DNA from: Corynebacterium marambiense
GTDB taxonomy: Bacteria > Actinomycetota > Actinomycetes > Mycobacteriales > Mycobacteriaceae
NCBI RefSeq assembly: GCF_016342275.1
Contig: NZ_JAEIOT010000007.1
Span: 682,001-746,000, forward strand
Length of the DNA: 64,000 nucleotides
Reading direction: 5' to 3'
Shown: positions 1 through 9,011 of the stretch, piece by piece
Layout of the letters: the number at the start of each line of letters is the position of its first letter
Numbering within the stretch: the first letter of the stretch is position 1
Translations under genes and position numbers: made by a program
Notes under the pieces: model-generated
What the model saw: only the letters and a program-made list of their open reading frames with translations
The model's database searches: none
What the model was told of the DNA's origin: nothing

Positions 1-166
1 CCGCGATACCCGTTTCTCGACCGGGCAGGAGAAGCTATCCCGGAGCAAAGCGAATTCTCTACACTGCTTCCCGGGTCGTGAACGACTGCGGTCACGGACA
101 CTGCTGCGGGGACCTCGGCCGAAAACCTCAGACCGCCATCACGGTTGATGCTCGGAGAGCCCCCAC

Positions 167-1003
167 ATGAACTGACAGTCGACACGAGGACCGTTCCTGA
201 TCGGCGTCTACAGTGTGGTCGCCGTCATCTGCGGGGTCGTTTTCACCTTGCTGACACTCCCGCTGGCCACCGGCATAGTGGTGGAGCTGATGGGGATGCG
301 GCCAGGGGAAGATCCCCGGTAACTGCTTCCGGTTCTGGGATTCTGCATCGCCGGTGTAACGGTCGTGTTCGTGGACCTCCATTCCCTGCACCTCCTGTTC
401 AGCGGATGGAGCTCCTGGAGTTTCATCCGCTCGGTGCGGGCCGCATTGACCGTCGATCTCATTGCTGTGCCGGCAGCGACGATGTACCTCGTGGCGTTGG
501 GTGGAGGATTCACCGGTGAATCGGCGTTTATCTCGGTCGGAGTGATCGCCGGAATGTCTGCACAATCGGTCTCTGCCCCCTGGGATTGCGAGGCCCCTCC
601 TCAGGGGATGTCCGGGATGGACGACGTCGGGATCCCGTATGTGCTCTGTTTCGGTGTCGCCGGTGCATCCGTTGGACTTCTGGACCTGTAGTCCGGGTAC
701 CTCACTACCCGCGGCTGGAACTCGCGACGCTTCATCGGGGCAGTGTTCGTGGGATTGATCGTGTACACCGTGGCCGCGATCGGATCAACGGTCTGGTTCG
801 TCGAGATGACCTGACTGTTCAGCGGCCCGGGGGTATTCCTGGTGTTCGGAACAGCCGTCGGGGGACTTTAGGAGATTGTGCTCTGCGGACTGCGGTTGGG
901 CATGCCGGGCGGTGACGCGCCTACGCCCTACACATCTCCTCTCAATTCGGACGCCTCTGTGTCGTTCTCATCCGACCGAACAACCCGCGCTGCACACCGG
1001 TAG
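167..1003 (+). pseudogene. Degenerate polytopic membrane protein gene with in-frame stops
   Basis: One frame reads as hydrophobic membrane protein from an ATG at 167 (preceded by GGAGAG at 154-159) to a TAG at 1001-1003, about 278 codons. It is interrupted by TGA at 173, TAA at 320, TAG at 689, TGA at 812 and TAG at 869. The pieces between the stops keep membrane character, for example GVYSVVAVICGVVF, SFIRSVRAALTVDLI and FIGAVFVGLIVYTVAAIG. No frame change is needed to join them. The tail after the last internal stop is polar. I do not recognise the family. The simplest reading is a gene killed by point mutations. Bases 1-166 and 1004-1177 show nothing I can support. Confidence 0.6.
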
Positions 1004-1177
1004 CCGGTCCTCTGTCCGGGTCAGTTCCGTGGATGACACCCACGGAGGAGAGCTCACCGGAGCGGGAGGTGTCCGCGTTCCGGGACGCCTCGACCACCGG
1101 TACAGCACAGCGTGCGACACCCGGTCACGGTGAACGCCACAGCGTCCCGCGTCCTGGAGCCTCAGTGGAACCACCTC

Positions 1178-4100
1178 CTAAGGTTCGAAGGTGGGTTCGC
1201 CCCAGAACACCTCGTCGACGACCTGCCGGGCCCGGCGGGTGACCTTTAGGTAGTACTCGAGGAACTCCTGGTAGCGGCTCGGGTCCCAGCCCGCGGCACC
1301 GGCGACCTGCGCCAGTTGCGGTCCGGCAGGCGGGAGTTGGTCGGTTCGTTTCCCGCGCACGAGGACCAGTGCGTTGCGGGCGCGGGTGGCGGTCAGCCAC
1401 GCGGTCCGGAGGCGTTCGACCTTTCCGTCATCGAGGATGCCGTGGTCCTCGATGACGTCGAGGACCTCGAGGGTCGAGGTGTTGTGCAGCTCGGGGACCT
1501 CGTGTGTATGCAGCATCGTGAGCAGCTGGACGGTCCACTCGATGTCCGTGAGGGCCCCACGGCCAAGCTTGGTGTGGGTCTTCCGGTCCGCACCGCGCGG
1601 GAGCCGTTCGTTATCCACCCTGGCCTTCATCCGACGAACCTCACGGACGGTGTCCGCGCTGATGCCCTCCGGCGGGTAGCGGAACCGGTCGATGGCGGTC
1701 AGGAACCGATTCCCGACGTCGGGGTCACCGGCGATGGCGGTGGCGCGCAGAAGGGCCTGGATCTCCCAGGTCTCCCCCCACTTCTCGTAGTACCTCTCGT
1801 ACGACTCAATGGTGCGGACGATCGCCCCGGAGCGTCCCTCCGGTCGGAGACCGAGATCGACTTCCAGTGGCGGATCGTCACTCGGCTTCGACAGGCGTCT
1901 CCGGAGACGGTCACAGATACCGATGGACCATTTGACCGCGTCAGAGTCGTTCACCCCGTCAGCCGGTTCACACACGAACATCACGTCCGCGTCGGACCCG
2001 TATCCAAGTTCAGCACCGCCGAGGCGTCCCATTCCGATGACGGCGATCCGCGCGAGGGGACCATCAACGGAGTTTGCGTCAGCCGCAGCCATCTCGACCC
2101 GCAACGCGGCTTCCAGAACAGCGTCCCAGACGAGCGACAGACTGCGACAGACCTCCTTGACGTCCATCATGCCGAGTAGATCGGCGGCGGCGACGCGGGC
2201 GAGCTCGGCGCGGCGAAGGGAGCGGGCGGTCGCGATGGCCTTGTCCGGATTCGTGTGTCGGCAGGCGGCGCTGACGAGAGACTTGGACACTGTGTCCGGG
2301 TTGGTGTCCAGGAGTTTCGGCCCATTCGCCCCATCGCCCAGCCGTTTGACGGTGTCCGGGGTGGATAAGATCAGGTCGGAGACATAGGGGGAGTTCCCGA
2401 GGATCTTCATGAGCCGCTGACCAACAATCCCCTCGTCCCGCAACATGCGCAGGAACCACTGCCTGTCGGTGACAGCCTCGGACAGTTTCCGGTAGTTGAG
2501 GAGACCTGCGTCCGGATCGGCGGTGGTGGACAGCCACTCCATGAGGGTGGGCAACAGCATCGCCTGGATCTTCGCCCGGCGCGAACCCCCGGACGCCAGT
2601 GCCTGCAGGTGCTCGTAGGCGCGGTCTGGAAACTGGTAACGGAGAGCGGCAAGCTGGAGCTTCGCCGATTCGGCGGAGAGTCGGAGGGTCTCGACGGGGA
2701 GGTTGACCACGGAGTTGAGCAGCGGCCGGTAGAACAGTTTGGCGTGCAGTGACGAGATCTGGCGGACGACCCGGCGGTGCTCCTCCAGCATGGAGACGGA
2801 GAGTGAGGTGTGCCCGGATCCGCGGATCCCGGAGGTACGCGCGAGCCAGCGCAGAGCCGCTTCGTCGTCGGGTTCGGGCATCGTGTGTGTGCGCCGAACC
2901 CGCTGCAGCTGGAGCCTGTGCTCAAGCAGACGCATGAATTCGTAGGCACCAATCAGGGTCTGTCCGTCTTCGCGGCCGATATAGCCTGCCTTGATGAGGG
3001 CACCGAGTGCGTCGACGGTGGAGGTGACCCGGAGTGTCTCGTCGGATCGACCATGCACCATCTGCAGCAATTGGACGGCGAATTCGACGTCACGGAGTCC
3101 GCCACGCCCGAGTTTGAGTTCGCGGTCGCGGAGGTTCTCCGGGACGTTGTCGATCACCCGACGGCGCATCGCTTGGACGTCGTCCACGAAACTCTCCCGG
3201 CGGCTGGCATCCCACACCATCGGGTTGAGGGCATCGAGGTAGGCGTGTCCAAGCCCCCGGTCGCCGGTCATGGGGCGGGCTTTGAGCAGCGCCTGGAACT
3301 CCCAGGTGTGGGCCCACCGTTTGTAGTACGCGATGTGGGATTCGAGGGTACGGACGAGGGCACCGTGCTTGCCCTCGGGCCGGAGGGCTGCGTCGACCTC
3401 GAAGAAGGCGCGGCAGCCGATGCGGATGAACTCGCCGGCGAGCCGGGTCGCGCGACTGTGCGCCGGTTCGGCGATGAAGATGACGTCGACATCTGAGATG
3501 TAGTTCAGTTCGCGGGCACCGCATTTGCCCATCGCCATGACGGCGATCCGGGTGTCGAGGGGCCTGTCGCCGTACACACCGCCGACCGCAACGGCGAGCG
3601 CAGCGGTCAGTGCGGCATCCGCGAGGTCGGTGAGCAGGCCCGCGACCACGGTGAACGGAACCTCCGGCTGGCCGACGCGGCGTGGCGACTCGGGGTAAGT
3701 GCCTGCGAGGTCGTGGGCGGCGATCCGCATGAGCAGGGTCCGGTAGGTGCGGCGCAGTTCCTGCTCAGCCTCCCTACCGGTCATCCGTGCCCGGTAGGTG
3801 CCTGCCGCGGAGAGGTACTCGTTGGCGGCGTCGTCCGACTCCTCCCCCTCAGAAAGTGCGAAGGTGGCGGGGACCGCGTCCACGCAGCCGAGCATTGCCT
3901 GTGTCATCTCGGCGCGGTCCGGTGCGGGTTTCGCCAAGAGCGGCCACAGCCCGGGATTCGCGACGAGGTGGTCACCGAGTGCGGTGGATGCGCCGAGCAA
4001 CGAGATCAGCCGCACGCGGAGTGGGAGGTCCTCACGTAGCTGCCGGTCGAGTTCCCGGCGAGACTCCCCCATCTCGCCTTTCGGGACGCCGTCGGCGGCG

Positions 4101-4297
4101 TCGAGTGCCTCCATCAACCGGACAAGGGAGTTCAACGCCAGATCGGGGTCGCCTGCCCCGGAGAGGGACCACAGGAGATCGACGGATTCCAGGTTCATCC
4201 ACCCGAGCCAGTCGAGGTCCCTCGCGGCACCCCGGCCATTGAGACTGAGGCCTGCCGGGGTCGGCAGCGTCTTGCGGGTGGATCGAGCGTGTTTCAT
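1178..4297 (-). CDS. glnE: Bifunctional glutamine synthetase adenylyltransferase/deadenylase
   Basis: GlnE attaches AMP to, and phosphorolytically removes AMP from, a tyrosine of glutamine synthetase I, tuning ammonium assimilation in the cytoplasm. The 1039-residue protein has the usual two nucleotidyltransferase halves. The N-terminal (deadenylylating) half carries MGKCGARELNYISDVDVIF at about residues 256-274. The C-terminal (adenylylating) half carries MGRLGGAELGYGSDADVMF near residue 750. Both keep the paired Asp of the DxD metal site. Length is slightly above the roughly 950-1000 usual in Gram-negatives and normal for actinobacteria. It starts at ATG 4297 with a poor ribosome binding site and lies 53 nt behind glnA2, so co-transcription with glnA2 is likely, as in related genera. 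Confidence 0.97.
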   Translation of the reverse strand: MKHARSTRKTLPTPAGLSLNGRGAARDLDWLGWMNLESVDLLWSLSGAGDPDLALNSLVRLMEALDAADGVPKGEMGESRRELDRQLREDLPLRVRLISLLGASTALGDHLVANPGLWPLLAKPAPDRAEMTQAMLGCVDAVPATFALSEGEESDDAANEYLSAAGTYRARMTGREAEQELRRTYRTLLMRIAAHDLAGTYPESPRRVGQPEVPFTVVAGLLTDLADAALTAALAVAVGGVYGDRPLDTRIAVMAMGKCGARELNYISDVDVIFIAEPAHSRATRLAGEFIRIGCRAFFEVDAALRPEGKHGALVRTLESHIAYYKRWAHTWEFQALLKARPMTGDRGLGHAYLDALNPMVWDASRRESFVDDVQAMRRRVIDNVPENLRDRELKLGRGGLRDVEFAVQLLQMVHGRSDETLRVTSTVDALGALIKAGYIGREDGQTLIGAYEFMRLLEHRLQLQRVRRTHTMPEPDDEAALRWLARTSGIRGSGHTSLSVSMLEEHRRVVRQISSLHAKLFYRPLLNSVVNLPVETLRLSAESAKLQLAALRYQFPDRAYEHLQALASGGSRRAKIQAMLLPTLMEWLSTTADPDAGLLNYRKLSEAVTDRQWFLRMLRDEGIVGQRLMKILGNSPYVSDLILSTPDTVKRLGDGANGPKLLDTNPDTVSKSLVSAACRHTNPDKAIATARSLRRAELARVAAADLLGMMDVKEVCRSLSLVWDAVLEAALRVEMAAADANSVDGPLARIAVIGMGRLGGAELGYGSDADVMFVCEPADGVNDSDAVKWSIGICDRLRRRLSKPSDDPPLEVDLGLRPEGRSGAIVRTIESYERYYEKWGETWEIQALLRATAIAGDPDVGNRFLTAIDRFRYPPEGISADTVREVRRMKARVDNERLPRGADRKTHTKLGRGALTDIEWTVQLLTMLHTHEVPELHNTSTLEVLDVIEDHGILDDGKVERLRTAWLTATRARNALVLVRGKRTDQLPPAGPQLAQVAGAAGWDPSRYQEFLEYYLKVTRRARQVVDEVFWGEPTFEP

Positions 4298-4350
4298 GAG
4301 GGTGCGGGTCCTCCCTGGGGCCGGTCCTCAACCCCGGAGACGTAGGCGAG

Positions 4351-5691
4351 TTAGTAGTCGAGGTTGGTGCGCAGCTCCCACTGGGTGATCTGCGCCTGGT
4401 AATCGTGCCATTCCCGCCATTTGTTGCGCAGGAAGAACTCAAAGACGTGCTCCCCGAGGGTGTCTGCGACGAGTTCGGACTGCTCCATAATCCGCAGCGC
4501 CTGGTCGAGAGAGGTGGGCAGGTCCTTGTATCCCAGGGCGCGACGTTCCCGCCGGGTCAGCGAGGAGATGTCATCCTCGGCGGGCTCGCCCAGTTCATAC
4601 CCCTCACGGATGCCCCTGAGTCCGGCGGCAAGCAGCACCGAGTACGCGAGGTACGGATTGCATCCGGAGTCGAGGTTGCGGACCTCAATCCGTTTGGAAT
4701 CGACGTTACCGGGCCGGTAGTTCGGCACCCGGATCAGTGCGGACCGGTTGGACAGTCCCCAGGTTGCCGAGGTGGGAGCCTCGGATCCGAAGACGATCCG
4801 CTTGTAGGAGTTCACCCACTGGTTCGTCACCGCGGAGATCTCCGGGGCATGTTCGATGATGCCCGCGATGAAGCTGCGCGCGGTCCGCGACAGGTTGTAC
4901 GGATCATCCGGATCATGGAAGGCGTTGGAGTCCCCCTCGAACAGGGACATGTGGGTGTGCATACCGGAACCGGCGTGATCCGTGAACGGTTTCGGCATGA
5001 ATGTGGCGCGCACGTTGTTCAGTAGAGCCACCTGCTTGATGAGGTAGCGGAAGCTCATAATGTTGTCGCTCATCGTCAGGGCGTCGGCGTAACGGAGGTC
5101 GATCTCCTGCTGTCCCGGTGCGGTCTCGTGGTGGGAGAACTCGACGGAAATACCCATGTACTCGAGGGCCTCGATCGCATCCCTCCGGAAGTTCGGGGCA
5201 TCATCGTGGACCGCCTGGTCGAAATAGCCGCCGTTGTCTGTCGGCACCGGCGGCTGGCCGTCCGTATCGAGGGATTTGACCAGGAAGAATTCGATCTCCG
5301 GGTGGATGTTGCACACGAACCCGTCATCGGCGGCGGCTGTCGTCTGGCGGCGCAGAACCTGTCGGGGATCAGCCCAGGACGGCTGGCCGTCGGGCATCGT
5401 GATGTCGCAGAACATCCGTGCCTGCTTCGGGGAGCTCTCGTCCCGGTCGAACGGGAGCACCTGGAACGTCGAGGGATCCGGGCGGGCGATGGTATCCGCC
5501 TCACTGACCCGCGAGAACCCCTCGATGGCCGAACCGTCGAATCCGATGCCGTCCGCAAACGCGGTCTCGAGCTCCGCCGGCGCAACCGCCACGGACTTCA
5601 GGTATCCGAGGACATCGGTGAACCAGAGCCGGACGAACCGGATCTCCCGCTCTTCAACGGTGCGCAGGACGAATTCCTGTTGACTGTTCAT
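4351..5691 (-). CDS. glnA2: Type I glutamine synthetase, GlnA2-like
   Basis: Glutamine synthetase family protein, ATP-dependent condensation of glutamate and ammonia. The 446-residue length and position next to glnE match GlnA2 of corynebacteria and mycobacteria. Visible hallmarks: the beta-Grasp start (IRFVRLWFTDVLGYLKSVAV), DGSAIEGFSR, the ATP loop region PKPFTDHAGSGMHTHMSLF, and NRSALIRVPNY. The adenylylation segment that GlnE modifies in GlnA1 (NLYxLP type) is not evident near the C terminus, which supports GlnA2 rather than GlnA1. A longer frame upstream is open, but the ATG at 5691 (MNSQQEF) gives the family length. Promoters for this gene and the divergent pip gene share the 119 bp between them. 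Confidence 0.92.
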   Translation of the reverse strand: MNSQQEFVLRTVEEREIRFVRLWFTDVLGYLKSVAVAPAELETAFADGIGFDGSAIEGFSRVSEADTIARPDPSTFQVLPFDRDESSPKQARMFCDITMPDGQPSWADPRQVLRRQTTAAADDGFVCNIHPEIEFFLVKSLDTDGQPPVPTDNGGYFDQAVHDDAPNFRRDAIEALEYMGISVEFSHHETAPGQQEIDLRYADALTMSDNIMSFRYLIKQVALLNNVRATFMPKPFTDHAGSGMHTHMSLFEGDSNAFHDPDDPYNLSRTARSFIAGIIEHAPEISAVTNQWVNSYKRIVFGSEAPTSATWGLSNRSALIRVPNYRPGNVDSKRIEVRNLDSGCNPYLAYSVLLAAGLRGIREGYELGEPAEDDISSLTRRERRALGYKDLPTSLDQALRIMEQSELVADTLGEHVFEFFLRNKWREWHDYQAQITQWELRTNLDY

Positions 5692-5732
5692 GACATCCAA
5701 CTGTAGCGGTCCGGGCATTTCCGGGTCGGGGG

Positions 5733-5738
5733 TATACT
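5733..5738 (+). promoter_or_regulatory. -10 box of the pip promoter
   Basis: TATACT matches the actinobacterial -10 consensus and lies about 72 bp before the pip start. No clear -35 is seen. Confidence 0.45.
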
Positions 5739-5810
5739 CTTCGGCTGCCCGAAGCTTCTCCCCTGATCCGGGGCGGGCACCACCTGACGACACCGCGAGG
5801 AGGGCATCTC

Positions 5811-6818
5811 GTGCCGAAAGAACTCCATCCTGTGACCGACGCATACGACAGTGGACGTCTTGACGTCGGGGACGGACAGCTCATCCACTACGAACTCCAC
5901 GGCGATCCGGAGGGCCGTCCCGTCGTCGTGGTGCACGGTGGTCCCGGCGGAGCGAGTGATCCCTCGGTGTCCCGCTTCTTCGACCCGGAACGCTACCGGG
6001 TGATCATGTTCGATCAGAGGGGCTGCGGTCGCTCGACCCCGCACCTGGCCGACCCTGACACCGACTTCACCCGGGCGCTGGAGACGAACACCACCGCTCA
6101 CCTCATCGCGGATATGGAGAAGCTGCGTGAGCATCTCGGCGTGGAGAGCTGGCAGGTGTTCGGCGGATCCTGGGGATCGACGCTCTCACTGGCCTACGCC
6201 CAGGCCCACCCGGAGCGGGTCCAGGAACTCGTCTTGAGGGGTGTCTTCCTGATGCGGCGCAGTGAGCTCGACTGGTTCTACAACGGAGGAGCAGATCATC
6301 TGTTCCCCGATCTGTGGGAGGGGTATCTCGAACCGGTTCAGGACGTCCACGGCGGTGACGTCACCGGGTTGGATCTGATCGCCGAATACCACCGGCTGTT
6401 GTCCGCCCCGGACCGACGCACCGCTCTCCGGGCGGCCCGTGCCTGGACGGCCTGGGAAAAGTCGACCTCCACGCTGGCAGTCCCGGAGAACGTCGACGCT
6501 GATTTGCTCGACGACTACGCGCTCGCCTTCGCGCGAATCGAGAACCACTACTTCATGCACGGGGCGTTCATGCGAGACGGCCAGCTGCTAGAGAAGGCCA
6601 ACATAGACCGGATCCGGCATATCCCGACAGTGATCGTCCAGGGACGGTACGACGTGGTGTGCCCCGCGCGAAGCGCGTGGGACCTGCATCGGGCCTGGCC
6701 GGAGGCAGACCTGAGGATCTGCCCCAACTCCGGTCACTCGCAGATGGAACCAGAGATTTCCCGTACTCTCGTCGCCGCGACCGACCGTTTCGCCGCTGCC
6801 ACGCCGGCGGGCAGCTGA
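5811..6818 (+). CDS. pip: Proline iminopeptidase (S33 alpha/beta hydrolase)
   Basis: Releases N-terminal proline from peptides in the cytoplasm. The 335-residue protein shows all S33 proline iminopeptidase signatures: HGGPGG oxyanion loop at 42-47, DQRGCGRS at 68-75, the nucleophile elbow GGSWG with Ser120, an Asp in GRYDVV near 279 and the catalytic His in NSGHSQ near 318. The start is GTG 5811, preceded by GAGGAGG with good spacing. Divergent from glnA2; the next gene (CYTH-CHAD) follows after 65 nt. Confidence 0.95.
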   Translation: MPKELHPVTDAYDSGRLDVGDGQLIHYELHGDPEGRPVVVVHGGPGGASDPSVSRFFDPERYRVIMFDQRGCGRSTPHLADPDTDFTRALETNTTAHLIADMEKLREHLGVESWQVFGGSWGSTLSLAYAQAHPERVQELVLRGVFLMRRSELDWFYNGGADHLFPDLWEGYLEPVQDVHGGDVTGLDLIAEYHRLLSAPDRRTALRAARAWTAWEKSTSTLAVPENVDADLLDDYALAFARIENHYFMHGAFMRDGQLLEKANIDRIRHIPTVIVQGRYDVVCPARSAWDLHRAWPEADLRICPNSGHSQMEPEISRTLVAATDRFAAATPAGS

Positions 6819-6883
6819 GCTGCGCCTCCCCCGCTCCGGATGCTCCCCTATGCAGGGGAAACAAAGCTGGTAGAAACGGACAT

Positions 6884-8548
6884 ATGTCCACTCGTGAGTT
6901 TTTTGAGGTCGAAGCCAAATTCTCCGTCACCGACGACACGGAGATCCCGGATCTGACCGGGATCTCCGGCGTTACTGGGGTCGCCGATACCGCGGTCCAT
7001 GAACTGTCCGCCGTCTACTACGACACGGGGGATCTCCGCCTCACTCGTTCAAAGATCACCCTGCGCCGCCGGACCGGCGGCACGGACGCCGGCTGGCACG
7101 CGAAACTGCCCGGCGACGGCGGACGCAGGGAGCTTCACCACGAGCTGACCGACGAGGACGCGCACACCGTCCCCGAGGCACTCATTGATCCTGTACGGGC
7201 GATCGTCCGCGACCTGCCACTCATCCCGATCGCCCGGGTGGACAACGAACGTCACGAGTCAACGCTGACGGACTCCGGGGGAACTGGGTGCGCCGAGTTC
7301 TGTGACGACCACGTCACCGCATGGTCGTTGCTCCCCGGCGGGGACCGGACCACCTGGCGGGAATGGGAGATCGAGCTCTCGGACGCCTACGCCGGCACGG
7401 ACGCGGGCGCAGACCTGATCGAATCCGCCACGGAGCTGTTCCGTACCGCTGGCGCGGCCCCCTCCGCCAGCCCCTCGAAACTGGTCGCCGCCCTGGGGGA
7501 CTCCCTCGACACCGCACCGACCCCTCCCCGCGTCGCGGAACTGGCTCCGGATTCGGCGGAGGCCGGTGTGCTCGCGGCATTGGCACACAACTACCGCAGA
7601 CTGCTGGACTACGACCCCAGGGTCCGGCGGGACGAGTGGGATTCCGTGCACCAGATGCGTGTCGCCACACGTGAGCTGCGCAGTCATCTCGAGACCTTCG
7701 ACGGGGTCATGGACGGTGACAGCTACCGGGGCACCGCGCGTGGGCTCCGCGAACTGGCGGCTGTGCTGGGCACCGCCCGGGACGCGGAGGTCGTCGCCGA
7801 ACGGTTCCGGGAACTCACCGCTCATGAGGAGACGGAGGTCGTCTCGCCCGAGTCGGCAGCAGCGCTCGTCGACTCGGTCCGTGCCGACTACCGCGACGCG
7901 CACGCCCGGGTGGTGGATTATCTGGATTCCCCGGACTATCTGAGACTACTGGCTGAGTTGGAGGAGCTGCTCGCCGATCCGCCCTTCCGGGAGAAGACGG
8001 CGGGTGAGGCGGAGAATGACAGTTCCGCGGATACTGCGGCCGAAGTGCTGCTGGAACATCTCGGGCACGCGTACAAGAAACTGCTCACCCGGCACGATCA
8101 CGCGATGTCCGTCTGGGAGGACGACTCCGTTCCGTTGCGGGAACGGGAGGAGAACATCCACCGGATCCGCAAGGCGGCAAAGAAGCTGCGCTACTCGGCC
8201 GAGGCCGTCGGTGCCGCCACAGGCCTGAAGACGAAGCACCTGTACAAGGCCTGCAGCAGGATGCAGTCGGTCCTGGGTGACTTCCAGGACGCCGTCACCT
8301 CACGTGACATTCTCCTGGCCAAGGCGGAGCAGGCACGCGCCGCCGACGGTGGTGCGGACACCTTCCTCCACGGACTGCTCTACCAGCGGGAACTGAGCAA
8401 CGGTGAAAAGGTTCTGGCCGGGTACCGGAAGACGATGGATGCCGTCGTTGACGCCTATTCGGAGTTGGACAACCAGCGGAGGAAAGCCCGACGGAAGGCC
8501 GAGCGGACGTCGGGGAAGAAGGAAAAAAAGGGGAAGAAGAAGCACTGA
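6884..8548 (+). CDS. CYTH and CHAD domain protein
   Basis: A two-domain protein of 554 residues. The N-terminal CYTH domain opens with the hallmark FEVEAKF (residues 6-12), followed by the basic/acidic strands that build the triphosphate tunnel (KITLRRR, GWHAKLP, WREWEIELSD). The C-terminal CHAD domain, about residues 230-530, is helical with conserved His and basic residues (VHQMRVATRELRSHLETF, HRIRKAAKKLRYSAEAVG). CYTH proteins act on triphosphates or inorganic tripolyphosphate, and CHAD domains bind polyphosphate, so a polyphosphate-related role is likely but the exact substrate is unknown. The very basic tail (KKEKKGKKKH) fits anion binding. The ATG at 6884 was chosen because the CYTH signature follows directly; an in-frame upstream extension overlaps pip. 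Confidence 0.88.
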   Translation: MSTREFFEVEAKFSVTDDTEIPDLTGISGVTGVADTAVHELSAVYYDTGDLRLTRSKITLRRRTGGTDAGWHAKLPGDGGRRELHHELTDEDAHTVPEALIDPVRAIVRDLPLIPIARVDNERHESTLTDSGGTGCAEFCDDHVTAWSLLPGGDRTTWREWEIELSDAYAGTDAGADLIESATELFRTAGAAPSASPSKLVAALGDSLDTAPTPPRVAELAPDSAEAGVLAALAHNYRRLLDYDPRVRRDEWDSVHQMRVATRELRSHLETFDGVMDGDSYRGTARGLRELAAVLGTARDAEVVAERFRELTAHEETEVVSPESAAALVDSVRADYRDAHARVVDYLDSPDYLRLLAELEELLADPPFREKTAGEAENDSSADTAAEVLLEHLGHAYKKLLTRHDHAMSVWEDDSVPLREREENIHRIRKAAKKLRYSAEAVGAATGLKTKHLYKACSRMQSVLGDFQDAVTSRDILLAKAEQARAADGGADTFLHGLLYQRELSNGEKVLAGYRKTMDAVVDAYSELDNQRRKARRKAERTSGKKEKKGKKKH

Positions 8549-8558
8549 TCTTCTTCCC
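8531..8558. terminator. Inverted repeat at the CYTH-CHAD stop
   Basis: GGGAAGAAGA and TCTTCTTCCC are perfect 10-bp arms around an 8-nt loop containing the stop codon. It lies between convergent genes. No T tract follows, so termination is only a possibility. Confidence 0.35.
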
Positions 8559-8567
8559 GCGGGCGAA

Positions 8568-8801
8568 TCAGTGGCCCGCGCCGCTTTCCCAGGAGGGTGT
8601 CTCGCCCCAGGAGTCATCCTCCCGATCGAGAGCGTCTGCTTCGCGGTTTCGCTGCTTCGCGATGTCCATGGCGTGCCGGGCCTCGCCCTCGGAGTCGTAG
8701 GGACCCATGCGGTTGGCCCAGCTACCCTGCTTGCCTGCCACCACCTCACCGGTCTCCGGGTTGTAGTACCACTTCTGGTCGTCGGGGGTCACGGGGTCCA
8801 T
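8568..8801 (-). CDS. Small conserved actinobacterial protein
   Basis: A 77-residue acidic protein with no membrane segment. It contains WYYNPETGEV at 11-20 and a motif resembling SPOR-type repeats (GPYDSEGEARHAMDIAK) at about 33-49. I believe similar short proteins occur in many actinobacteria next to glnA2/galK-like genes, but I cannot name a function. The start ATG 8801 has a good GAGGAGAA ribosome binding site. Divergent from the galactokinase-like gene across about 210 bp, and convergent with the CYTH-CHAD gene. Confidence 0.75.
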   Translation of the reverse strand: MDPVTPDDQKWYYNPETGEVVAGKQGSWANRMGPYDSEGEARHAMDIAKQRNREADALDREDDSWGETPSWESGAGH

Positions 8802-8970
8802 TGTCGGTGTTCTCCTCGCTTCTGTTCGGCGGATGACCGGTCCGGGGTGCCCGGGTACCGGCGACAGGCGGCGCCCGTCGATGCCACGGTTTTCCAGGCT
8901 ACCGGCGTACCGGGCGATGGGGTGCGGGGACAGCCGCTGCCCACGCCCACGCTGGCCGGGTCCGGCGGAC

Positions 8971-8976
8971 TACAGT
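8971..8976 (+). promoter_or_regulatory. -10 box of the galactokinase-like gene
   Basis: TACAGT fits TANNNT and predicts transcription from about 8984, just before the AAGGAG at 8998-9003 that supports the TTG start at 9012. Confidence 0.4.
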
Positions 8977-9011
8977 GGGACTGTCCGTCACCGATCCAAG
9001 GAGCCGAGTTC

